Of a DNA stretch of 64,000 bases, positions 57,760 to 64,000 are shown in pieces (position 1 is the first letter of the stretch; each line of letters starts with the position of its first letter). The position numbers and the translations under genes are program-made. The notes beneath the pieces are model-generated. The model ran no database searches, was not told the origin of the DNA, and saw nothing but the letters and a program-made list of their open reading frames with translations. The stretch comes from an uncultured Kushneria sp. Lineage in GTDB: Bacteria > Pseudomonadota > Gammaproteobacteria > Pseudomonadales > Halomonadaceae. The stretch lies in assembly GCF_947497025.1 (NCBI RefSeq), contig NZ_CANMFC010000003.1, forward strand, positions 248,001 to 312,000, given 5' to 3'.

Positions 57760-60429
57760 ATGGGCAAGTCACTGGTGATCGTCGAGTCGCCGGCCAAGGC
57801 CAAGACCATCAACAAGTACCTCGGCAACGATTTCATCGTGAAATCGAGTGTGGGTCATATTCGCGATCTGCCGACCAGTGGTAGTGGCAAAAACGCCACT
57901 GACCCTTCCGAGCGTGCGCGACAGGCGGCTGCCACGCGCAAGATGTCTGCCGAAGAGAAGGCGGTCTATAAAAAGCGCAAGAGTCATGATCAACTGATTC
58001 GCCGCATGGGCGTTGACCCTGAAAATGACTGGCAGGCGAACTACGAAATCCTGCCAGGCAAGGAAAAGGTCGTTGATGAGCTCAAAAAGCTCGCCGAGAA
58101 GGCCGATGCCGTCTATCTCGCGACCGACCTTGACCGCGAAGGGGAAGCGATCGCCTGGCATTTGCGGGAAACCATCGGCGGCGATGAGTCACGCTATCGG
58201 CGTGTGGTGTTTAACGAAATCACCAAAAATGCCATCGCTCAGGCGTTCGAAACGCCCGGTGAGCTCAAGCTTGATCGTGTGCATGCCCAGCAGGCTCGAC
58301 GTTTTCTGGACCGGGTCGTGGGGTTCATGGTCTCGCCACTTCTGTGGAACAAGGTTGCCCGGGGTCTTTCCGCCGGCCGCGTTCAGTCCGTGGCAGTACG
58401 TCTGATCGTTGAGCGAGAGCGCGAAATTCGCGCCTTTACGCCCGAAGAGTTCTGGGACGTGCATGCCGATCTTGAAGCCGCCAGCGGCGATACCGTGCGT
58501 TTTGAAGTGGCACGCCATGAGGGTCAGACGTTCCGACCCGTTAGCGAGGCGCAAACCACCTCACTGATCGCACCGCTCAAAAAGGCCGATTATGTCATTA
58601 CCGGCCGGGAGGATCGCCCGACTTCCAGCAAGCCCGGTGCACCCTTTATAACGTCTACTTTGCAGCAGGCTGCCAGCGGCCGCCTCGGGTTTTCGGTCAA
58701 AAAGACCATGACTCTGGCGCAGCGCCTGTATGAAGCAGGCTTCATTACCTACATGCGTACCGATTCGACCAACCTGTCGGCCGATGCCATTACCATGGCG
58801 CGTGACTACGTCGAAGCGGAGATGGGGAGCAACTATCTCCCCGAATCGCCCAACATCTATTCCAGCAAGGCCGGCGCCCAGGAAGCCCACGAGGCAATCA
58901 GGCCGACCGACGTTCGCCGCCGGGCCGACGACCTTGGCAGCATGGAGCGTGATGCCGAGCGTCTCTACGAGCTGATCTGGCGTCAGTTTCTGGCCTGCCA
59001 GATGGTGCCGGCCCAGTATCTGTCGACCACGCTGACCATCGAAGTCGAGAATTTCGAGCTGCGTGCCAAGGGGCGTGTGCTGCGCTTTGATGGCTACACC
59101 CGGGTGCTCAAGCCCTCGTCCAGAAAGGAAGAGGATCAGCAGCTGCCGGATCTGGGCAAGGGAGAGCGTCTTGAGCTCAAAACGCTCGAACCGAAGCAGC
59201 ATTTCACCAAGCCGACTGCACGCTACACCGAAGCCAGCCTCGTCAAGGAGCTGGAAAAGCGTGGCATCGGTCGACCCTCGACCTATGCGGCGATCATCTC
59301 CACGATCCAGGAGCGTGGCTACGTCAAGCTGGACAGCCGTCGCTTCTATGCCGAGAAACTGGGTGAAATCGTCACCGACCGACTGACGGAGTCCTTCCAG
59401 GATCTGCTGGATTACGGCTTCACGGCACGGATGGAAGATGAGCTTGACCATGTCGCGGATGGCGAGCGCGACTGGCGTGAGCTGCTGGACAGCTTTTACG
59501 GTGATTTTCGTGCGCGCCTTGAGCATGCCGAGGGCGAAGAGGGCATGCGCCCCAACCAGCCGGTCGAAACCGATATCCAGTGTCCGACCTGTGGGCGACC
59601 AATGCAGATTCGTATTGCCTCGACCGGGGTCTTTCTGGGCTGCTCAGGTTATAACCTGCCGCCCAAGGAGCGCTGCAAGACCACCATCGACCTGCTGCCG
59701 GGCGATGAGGCAGTGCCGGCAGACGCCGATGAAAACGCCGAGACCGATGCCCTGCGTGCCAAGCGCCGTAACCCGAACACGGGCACGGCCATGGACAGCT
59801 ACCTCATCGATGAGACGCGCAAGATCCACATCAGTAACGATGATGATGGCTACTACGAAATCGAAGAGGGTCACTTTCGCATCAAGGGTTATGAAGGCCC
59901 GACCATCGAGTGCGACAAGTGCGGCTCGGAAATGCAGCTGCGTACGGGGCGCTTTGGTAAATACTTCGCCTGCACCAATGACGAGTGCAAGAATACCCGC
60001 AAGCTTTTGAAAAGTGGCGAACCGGCCCCGCCGAAGATGGATCCGATTCCGATGCCGGAATTGGCTTGCCAGAAGGTGGATGACCATTACGTGCTGCGTG
60101 ATGGTGCCAGTGGTCTTTTCCTGGCGGCCAGCCAGTTCCCGAAAAATCGTGAGACGCGACCGCCGCTGGTCAGCGAAATCAAACCGCATGCCGAGGCACT
60201 GCCTGAGAAGTACCACTTTCTTTTGCAGGCACCGGACCATGATCCGGACGGTCATCCGGCTCAGATTCGGTTCTCCCGCAAGACCAAAAGTCAGTACGTG
60301 TTGACTGAAGAGGATGGCAAGGCGACTGGCTGGAAGGCACTGTGGGATGGTGATCGCTGGCAGGTCGAAGACAACCGAAAGAGCCCGGGTGCCAAAAAGG
60401 GCAGCAAGGGTGGGAAGCAGGTCTCATGA
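57760..60429 (+). CDS. topA: DNA topoisomerase I
   Basis: Relaxes negative supercoils via a 5'-phosphotyrosine link. 889 residues. TOPRIM domain with [17 protein letters not shown] (start) and [14 protein letters not shown] (about 128), the core with [15 protein letters not shown], active tyrosine in [11 protein letters not shown] (about 332), then C-terminal zinc modules with CPTCGRPM and CDKCGSEM and a final basic Lys/Gly tail. CGGAG precedes the ATG. Its TGA overlaps the next gene's ATG by four bases. Confidence 0.97.
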   Translation: MGKSLVIVESPAKAKTINKYLGNDFIVKSSVGHIRDLPTSGSGKNATDPSERARQAAATRKMSAEEKAVYKKRKSHDQLIRRMGVDPENDWQANYEILPGKEKVVDELKKLAEKADAVYLATDLDREGEAIAWHLRETIGGDESRYRRVVFNEITKNAIAQAFETPGELKLDRVHAQQARRFLDRVVGFMVSPLLWNKVARGLSAGRVQSVAVRLIVEREREIRAFTPEEFWDVHADLEAASGDTVRFEVARHEGQTFRPVSEAQTTSLIAPLKKADYVITGREDRPTSSKPGAPFITSTLQQAASGRLGFSVKKTMTLAQRLYEAGFITYMRTDSTNLSADAITMARDYVEAEMGSNYLPESPNIYSSKAGAQEAHEAIRPTDVRRRADDLGSMERDAERLYELIWRQFLACQMVPAQYLSTTLTIEVENFELRAKGRVLRFDGYTRVLKPSSRKEEDQQLPDLGKGERLELKTLEPKQHFTKPTARYTEASLVKELEKRGIGRPSTYAAIISTIQERGYVKLDSRRFYAEKLGEIVTDRLTESFQDLLDYGFTARMEDELDHVADGERDWRELLDSFYGDFRARLEHAEGEEGMRPNQPVETDIQCPTCGRPMQIRIASTGVFLGCSGYNLPPKERCKTTIDLLPGDEAVPADADENAETDALRAKRRNPNTGTAMDSYLIDETRKIHISNDDDGYYEIEEGHFRIKGYEGPTIECDKCGSEMQLRTGRFGKYFACTNDECKNTRKLLKSGEPAPPKMDPIPMPELACQKVDDHYVLRDGASGLFLAASQFPKNRETRPPLVSEIKPHAEALPEKYHFLLQAPDHDPDGHPAQIRFSRKTKSQYVLTEEDGKATGWKALWDGDRWQVEDNRKSPGAKKGSKGGKQVS

Positions 60430-60884
60430 GCCATCAGGGGCGTACCAATCAGCTGCTGTATCAGGCCATGCTGTTACTGGAGCAGCCGGCAGGCAATGAT
60501 GAGCATGCCGATGCCAGACGTCGGGCCCTCGAAGAGGGGGCGCTTTCAATGATTGAAATGGCGCTTGAAAGCGCGATCAAGGAGATCGCCCATACCTGTC
60601 GCTGGCCCTTGATGCACTGGCGTACGGTGCTGGATCAGCCACCGGCACCGGTCGCCGAAATCGAGTTGTTGCGAGCACTTGTGGCGCAGCCCGACAGCTG
60701 GCTGGCCCGTCTGCTGCAGCTGCTGGATCGTCTCCATGATGAAGGCGGCGCCGCACAGCTTCGCCGCCATGACAACATGATTGCCTCCAGCCAGAATGAG
60801 CCCCTTCATCGGGAGCTGGAAAAGTGTCTTGACGATTTTCGGGCACTACTCCCAAGACTTCGTGAAACCAGTTATGAATGGTAA
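60426..60884 (+). CDS. DUF6586-family protein, topA-linked
   Basis: 152 residues, predicted almost all helical ([36 protein letters not shown]), with no signal or membrane segment. It corresponds in position to P. aeruginosa PA3010, next to topA, and overlaps topA by ATGA. The function is unknown; coupling to topA may mean a link to nucleoid or supercoiling, which is inference. Confidence 0.72.
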   Translation: MSHQGRTNQLLYQAMLLLEQPAGNDEHADARRRALEEGALSMIEMALESAIKEIAHTCRWPLMHWRTVLDQPPAPVAEIELLRALVAQPDSWLARLLQLLDRLHDEGGAAQLRRHDNMIASSQNEPLHRELEKCLDDFRALLPRLRETSYEW

Positions 60885-60973
60885 TTCCTTGTATTTGATA
60901 AACGTGACATTGTCGTCAGGTGCCCTTAACATTGCGTTAATGTTGTTCGCTGATCGGATCAGTGGGGTGGCAC

Positions 60974-61219
60974 ATGACTGAAGCGGCCGTATTTGAAATT
61001 GTTGAGCTTGAAGACGGGCAGTTTGTGCTCCGAGCCGCCGACACCGATGAGAAGATCGAGCCTCTGGCCAGCATTCGCTTTTCATCCCAGACGCTGGAAC
61101 TACTGCGCCATCATCGATTTGATGTTGCCCGTGAGATGCTGGATCACCTGATTTCCCGCTCTGTACTGGCCGATGAAGATGACGCTATTGATGCGCCCGA
61201 GCCTGCTGCCATTCACTGA
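60974..61219 (+). CDS. Small acidic conserved protein, unknown (PA3009-like position)
   Basis: 81 residues from ATG at 60974, with GGGGTGG upstream; a GTG twelve bases earlier is open. A strand-rich start (AVFEIVELEDGQFVLRAAD) is followed by a helical segment (QTLELLRHHRFDVAREML) and an acidic tail. Position after topA and the DUF6586 gene matches the Pseudomonas block. Two overlapping dyads (TTAAC/GTTAA and AACATT/AATGTT, 60926-60944) lie in front and may be control sites. No function was recognised. Confidence 0.65.
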   Translation: MTEAAVFEIVELEDGQFVLRAADTDEKIEPLASIRFSSQTLELLRHHRFDVAREMLDHLISRSVLADEDDAIDAPEPAAIH

Positions 61220-61244
61220 TCCGGTATCATTATATTGATCTGCT

Positions 61245-61270
61245 CGATACCCGTTTATGCGCGGGTATCG
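61245..61270 (+). promoter_or_regulatory. Hairpin at the start of the InaA-like kinase gene
   Basis: CGATACCCG (61245-61253) and CGGGTATCG (61262-61270) form a perfect 9-base stem. Its 8-base loop contains the ATG at 61257. It may hide that codon, end transcription from the upstream gene, or show that translation really begins later (GTG at 61314). Confidence 0.4.
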
Positions 61271-62015
61271 GCGTTTCAGGTCCTTGTACCTGAAAAACCG
61301 GAATGAATGCGTTGTGTCACAGAGCCTGCAGGGCGATTTTGACTTCTGGTGGCAGGCACCAGGAGAATGGGTAGAGCCTCCCAATCAGCGAAAGGGCGGC
61401 CTCAGCGGCGTCCGGTTTGTAAGCCCCGACCCGCAGGGGCCTTCGTTTTACGTCAAGATTCAGCACGGTCATCTTTTTAATAGCCTGCGCTATCCGCTGG
61501 GCCGGCCCACGACAGTGCGTGAATGGCAGGGGCTTAAGCGGTGTCAGAAACTTGGCGTGAACGCGCCGGCTCCTGTCTTTTTCAAGGCCCGGAAAGACAG
61601 GCAGGGCTGGCAGGCCGTGATGGTGACCGAAGCGCTACTCGGTTATGAGAGTCTGCAGGCCATGCTGTTGGCCAACCGCGACGCACTGGAACAGCGCGCT
61701 GCCATCTTTCAGGCGCTGGCGGAAAATTTGATCAGGCTGCATCAAAGTGGCTACAAGCATGGGCACCTCTATCCCAAGGAAGTGCTGGTGAGTCTTGATG
61801 ATGATGGCAGGGCACACACGGCCCTTGTGGATCTGGAGAAATGCCAGCGTCGGCCATCAAGTCGTCTGGCAGCCATGCGTGACCTGACACGTCTTTTTGG
61901 AGACGCTCGTCCGATGGGGATGCGCGATGATGAGTGCCATCTGATGATGGATATCTATCAGCGTACCGGAATGGCGCTGGACAGGGCCCGGCTCATGTTG
62001 CCGCGCGTGCGGTGA
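61257..62015 (+). CDS. InaA/WaaP-type lipopolysaccharide-kinase-like protein
   Basis: 252 residues if ATG at 61257 is used, about 233 if GTG at 61314. Kinase-like fold with SFYVKIQHGHLFNSL (the nucleotide-binding Lys), REWQGLKRCQKLGVNAPAPVF, and a catalytic-loop region YKHGHLYPKEVLVSL followed by ALVDLEKCQRR. The HGxLYPK form, without the usual catalytic Asp, is typical of Pseudomonas InaA proteins. The substrate could be lipopolysaccharide core sugar or another surface molecule. It sits where Pseudomonas has sulA. Convergent with lexA. Confidence 0.78.
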   Translation: MRGYRRFRSLYLKNRNECVVSQSLQGDFDFWWQAPGEWVEPPNQRKGGLSGVRFVSPDPQGPSFYVKIQHGHLFNSLRYPLGRPTTVREWQGLKRCQKLGVNAPAPVFFKARKDRQGWQAVMVTEALLGYESLQAMLLANRDALEQRAAIFQALAENLIRLHQSGYKHGHLYPKEVLVSLDDDGRAHTALVDLEKCQRRPSSRLAAMRDLTRLFGDARPMGMRDDECHLMMDIYQRTGMALDRARLMLPRVR

Positions 62016-62054
62016 CGCCCCCTGGCGCATCACCACACGGGACAAAAGGAAGGT

Positions 62055-62699
62055 TTAAAGGCTGTTACCGTCACCACCCCGGATGACACCGACGCCAACG
62101 CCTTCGATGTCCAGACTCTGGCGCGTTAGATCAATTGTAATGGGTTCGAAATCGGGGTTTTCAGCAATCAGGCTAACGATGCTGCCCTGGCGCTTGAAGC
62201 GCTTGACCGTCACATCGTCTCCCAGTCGTGCCACCACAACCTGCCCGTCACGGGCATCATGTGTGCGATGGACGGCCAGAAGATCGCCATCAAGAATACC
62301 GGCATCACGCATGGAAAGACCGCGAACTCGAAGCAGATAATCGGCGCCCGGATTGAAAAAATCGGCCGGCATCGGGCAATAGCGTGAGATGTGTTCGGCG
62401 GCAAGGATCGGACTGCCGGCCGCCACTTCCCCAATGACGGGCAGACCTGTGATGACGTTTTCCTGTTCCTGAGCGACCTGCACCTGAGCAGAAAGACGAA
62501 TGCCGCGTGATGTTCCAGGGATCATCTCGATGACACCCTTTTTGCGCAGGGCGCGCAGATGCTCTTCAGCGGCGTTGGGTGAGCGAAACCCCAGGGCGCC
62601 GGCAATTTCGGCACGCGTGGGCGGGTAGCCGAGTTCACTGATGGTCCTGGCAATGAAATCGAATACGGCCTGTTGGCGTGCGGTCAACGGTCGTGTCAT
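62055..62699 (-). CDS. lexA: SOS repressor LexA
   Basis: 214 residues. Winged-helix DNA-binding domain (1-70, [23 protein letters not shown]), a linker, and the self-cleaving peptidase domain. The Ala-Gly cleavage site is in GEVAAGSP (about 90-97), the catalytic serine in [12 protein letters not shown] and the lysine in [10 protein letters not shown]. All active residues are intact, so RecA-stimulated autocleavage should work. Two overlapping SOS-like sites lie just upstream (62710-62746), which fits autorepression. Confidence 0.97.
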   Translation of the reverse strand: MTRPLTARQQAVFDFIARTISELGYPPTRAEIAGALGFRSPNAAEEHLRALRKKGVIEMIPGTSRGIRLSAQVQVAQEQENVITGLPVIGEVAAGSPILAAEHISRYCPMPADFFNPGADYLLRVRGLSMRDAGILDGDLLAVHRTHDARDGQVVVARLGDDVTVKRFKRQGSIVSLIAENPDFEPITIDLTRQSLDIEGVGVGVIRGGDGNSL

Positions 62700-62709
62700 G
62701 TGCAGTGGC

Positions 62710-62746
62710 CATTGTTGATGTATACAGTATGTGATTGTATCCAGTC
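62710..62746 (-). promoter_or_regulatory. Two overlapping LexA (SOS) boxes in the lexA promoter
   Basis: Read on the minus strand, TACTGTATACATCAACAATG (62729-62710) agrees with the consensus taCTGtatatatataCAGta at 15 of 20 positions by my count. A weaker site, 62746-62727, begins GACTGGATACAAT and overlaps it by three bases. A TACAAT -10 (62739-62734) falls between, so bound LexA would block the promoter. In E. coli lexA also has two boxes. Confidence 0.6.
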
Positions 62747-62864
62747 ATCAGGTCAATGCAAGCGCTTCGATACTGTCTCCGGTGCAGGTGGCGGCGACCA
62801 ATGGTGATACCATCGCTGTCTGATCTGCACGTTTTATTTTCATGACAGAGAACTGATATTTTCC

Positions 62865-63575
62865 ATGGTGCCATCCGATACCGTGACCCGAATCCTTGAT
62901 GCGGCTGAAGTACTGTTTGCAGAATATGGCTTTTCCGAAACTTCGCTGCGGCGAATCACCGGTCGCGCCGAAGTCAATCTGGCCGCTGTCAACTATCATT
63001 TTGGCTCCAAGCAGGCCCTGATACAGGCGGTGTTTTTCCGATATCTGGACCCTTTCAGTGCGGATCTCCATCAACGACTGGATGTGCTCGAGACAGACGA
63101 GGCGAAAGCATCAGACCTTGATGGGCTGCTCGATACGCTTTTTGGCAGCGTTCTGGAAATGCCCTCCGAAAGTCATGACCTCAGAACCTTCATGAAGCTT
63201 CTGGGGCTTGCCTATTCGCAGGCCCAGCGCCATCTTCGCGATGAGCTTCGCAGCCGTTATGGCGATATCTTTTCGCGCTTTTTGAAGCTTCTCAGGCAGG
63301 CGACCCCGGAACTGGCCAACGATGAACGCTTCTGGCGGCTGCATTTCATGCTGGGGTCGGTCATCTTTACGCTATCCGGTCTCAACACGCTGCGCGATAT
63401 CGCAGAGCATGACTATCATCAGCGCGTCACGATTCGAGAGCTGGCTCAACGATTGAAGCCGGTCGCGCTGCATGCCCTGCGTGCTCCGGTTAGTGATGTC
63501 GACTCTAGTACCATGCTGGATTCTCATCCGAGCAGCCATGTGATTTCCCATCCCAGAACAGGAACGCACTCATGA
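62865..63575 (+). CDS. psrA: TetR-family regulator PsrA
   Basis: 236 residues. The N-terminal helix-turn-helix TVTRILDAAEVLFAEYGFSE-TSLRRITGRAEVNLAAVNYHFGSK is nearly the PsrA sequence of Pseudomonas, and RFWRLHFMLGSVIFTLSG in the ligand domain also agrees. In Pseudomonas PsrA senses long-chain fatty acids, represses fadBA5 beta-oxidation and activates rpoS. The position between lexA and nagZ is the same. A Ser/His-rich 30-residue tail is extra. It overlaps nagZ by ATGA. No PsrA operator was found upstream. Confidence 0.9.
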   Translation: MVPSDTVTRILDAAEVLFAEYGFSETSLRRITGRAEVNLAAVNYHFGSKQALIQAVFFRYLDPFSADLHQRLDVLETDEAKASDLDGLLDTLFGSVLEMPSESHDLRTFMKLLGLAYSQAQRHLRDELRSRYGDIFSRFLKLLRQATPELANDERFWRLHFMLGSVIFTLSGLNTLRDIAEHDYHQRVTIRELAQRLKPVALHALRAPVSDVDSSTMLDSHPSSHVISHPRTGTHS

Positions 63576-64000
63576 TCGACTCCCGGGCTGAAATCTTTGG
63601 TGGGCCTCTCATGTGTGACATTGAGGGCACGCATCTGAATGAAGAGGAGCGTGGCTGGCTGTCCGACCCCTGCGTGGGGGGTATCATCCTCTTTGCGCGT
63701 AATGTTGAGTCCCCCGAGCAGATGCGTCAGCTGTGTGATGACATTCGTCGATGTCGTTCGAACATCGTGATCGGCATTGACCAGGAAGGAGGGCGTGTTC
63801 AGCGTCTTCGCAATGGCGTTACCACTCTGCCGCCCATGGCGCGGCTGGGTCAGTACTATCGCCGGATGCCCGATGAAGCACTGGTGCTTGCCCGGGATAC
63901 CGGCTGGCTGCTGGCCATGGAAATGGCGGCCTGTGGTGCGGACTTTTCCTTTGCACCGGTGCTGGATCTAGACGATGCGCGCTGCCCGGCCATCGGCAAC
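63572..64000 (+). CDS. nagZ: Beta-N-acetylhexosaminidase NagZ (3' part outside window)
   Basis: Removes GlcNAc from anhydro-muropeptides during cell-wall recycling in the cytoplasm. 143 codons are visible. GH3 features are the opening CDIEGTHLNEEERGWL, LFARNVESPEQ, the substrate-binding DQEGGRVQRLRNG (about 68-80) and DFSFAPVLDLD (about 124). The catalytic Asp/His loop lies beyond the edge. It is coupled to psrA (ATGA) and shares its pathway with mpl at 36.9 kb. Confidence 0.95.
   Translation, partial: MIDSRAEIFGGPLMCDIEGTHLNEEERGWLSDPCVGGIILFARNVESPEQMRQLCDDIRRCRSNIVIGIDQEGGRVQRLRNGVTTLPPMARLGQYYRRMPDEALVLARDTGWLLAMEMAACGADFSFAPVLDLDDARCPAIGN

Overview
The window is gammaproteobacterial chromosome at roughly 60 % G+C. 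It is most likely from the Halomonadaceae (Halomonas, Kushneria or Chromohalobacter type). The inference rests on protein similarity recalled from known families, a BCCT osmolyte transporter beside a CPA-type Na+/H+ antiporter, a pyrophosphate-type phosphofructokinase, and a topA - DUF6586 - lexA - psrA - nagZ order shared with Pseudomonas. Nearly all of it is dense housekeeping sequence. No CRISPR array, intact insertion sequence, prophage or integrase was seen.

Layout. 1-5.8 kb: cfa (cut by the window edge), a thiamine-binding-fold protein, a lipoprotein and argP, a SIMPL-domain periplasmic protein, an ABC substrate-binding protein and cobO. 5.9-14.1 kb: nucleoside (NupC), betaine/choline/carnitine-type (BCCT) and cation/proton transporters, then the large flavo-iron-sulfur dehydrogenase YdiJ. 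14.4-18.1 kb: serS, a reduced cysG, and four small minus-strand genes. 18.1-19.9 kb is the one accessory-looking stretch: a candidate structured RNA with its own terminator, tRNA-Leu(UAG), what looks like a decayed GGDEF gene, and a small secreted protein built from three repeats. 20-24 kb: comF, srkA, folE, gabD and an unannotated 49-codon exported peptide. 24.5-36.6 kb is mostly minus strand: purH, dusB-fis, prmA, accBC, dsbD, ppa, and a PPi-type phosphofructokinase. Between ppa and the phosphofructokinase, on the plus strand, lies a PP2C-kinase fusion whose catalytic residues are largely gone. 36.9-52 kb: mpl, a DedA-PAP2 fusion, then a long plus-strand run for proline and NAD synthesis, ribosome maturation and cell elongation (proA-nadD-rsfS-rlmH-mrdA-rodA-mltB-rlpA-dacA), followed by ybeD-lipB-lipA. 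51-64 kb: msrPQ, an MDR oxidoreductase, NUDIX and DUF429 genes, pyk, topA and the SOS/fatty-acid regulatory block lexA-psrA with nagZ running off the end.

How the genes fit together. The elongation block supplies the peptidoglycan polymerase pair (RodA and PBP2), trimming enzymes (DacA, MltB, RlpA) and, through Mpl and NagZ, wall recycling. accBC, psrA, lipAB and cfa touch fatty-acid, lipoate and membrane-lipid metabolism. ppa, the PPi-type phosphofructokinase and pyk touch glycolysis and pyrophosphate balance. LexA has two overlapping SOS-type sites in its own promoter, but the sulA gene that sits in this block in Pseudomonas is absent; an InaA-like kinase occupies the position.

The most unusual items are the doubly degenerate phosphatase-kinase (33.5-35.2 kb), the candidate RNA at 18.30-18.47 kb, the three-repeat secreted protein at 19.4 kb, and the siroheme synthase that has lost most of its N-terminal half. 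All calls come from reading the sequence. No database search was run, and start codons moved by me are stated in each entry.
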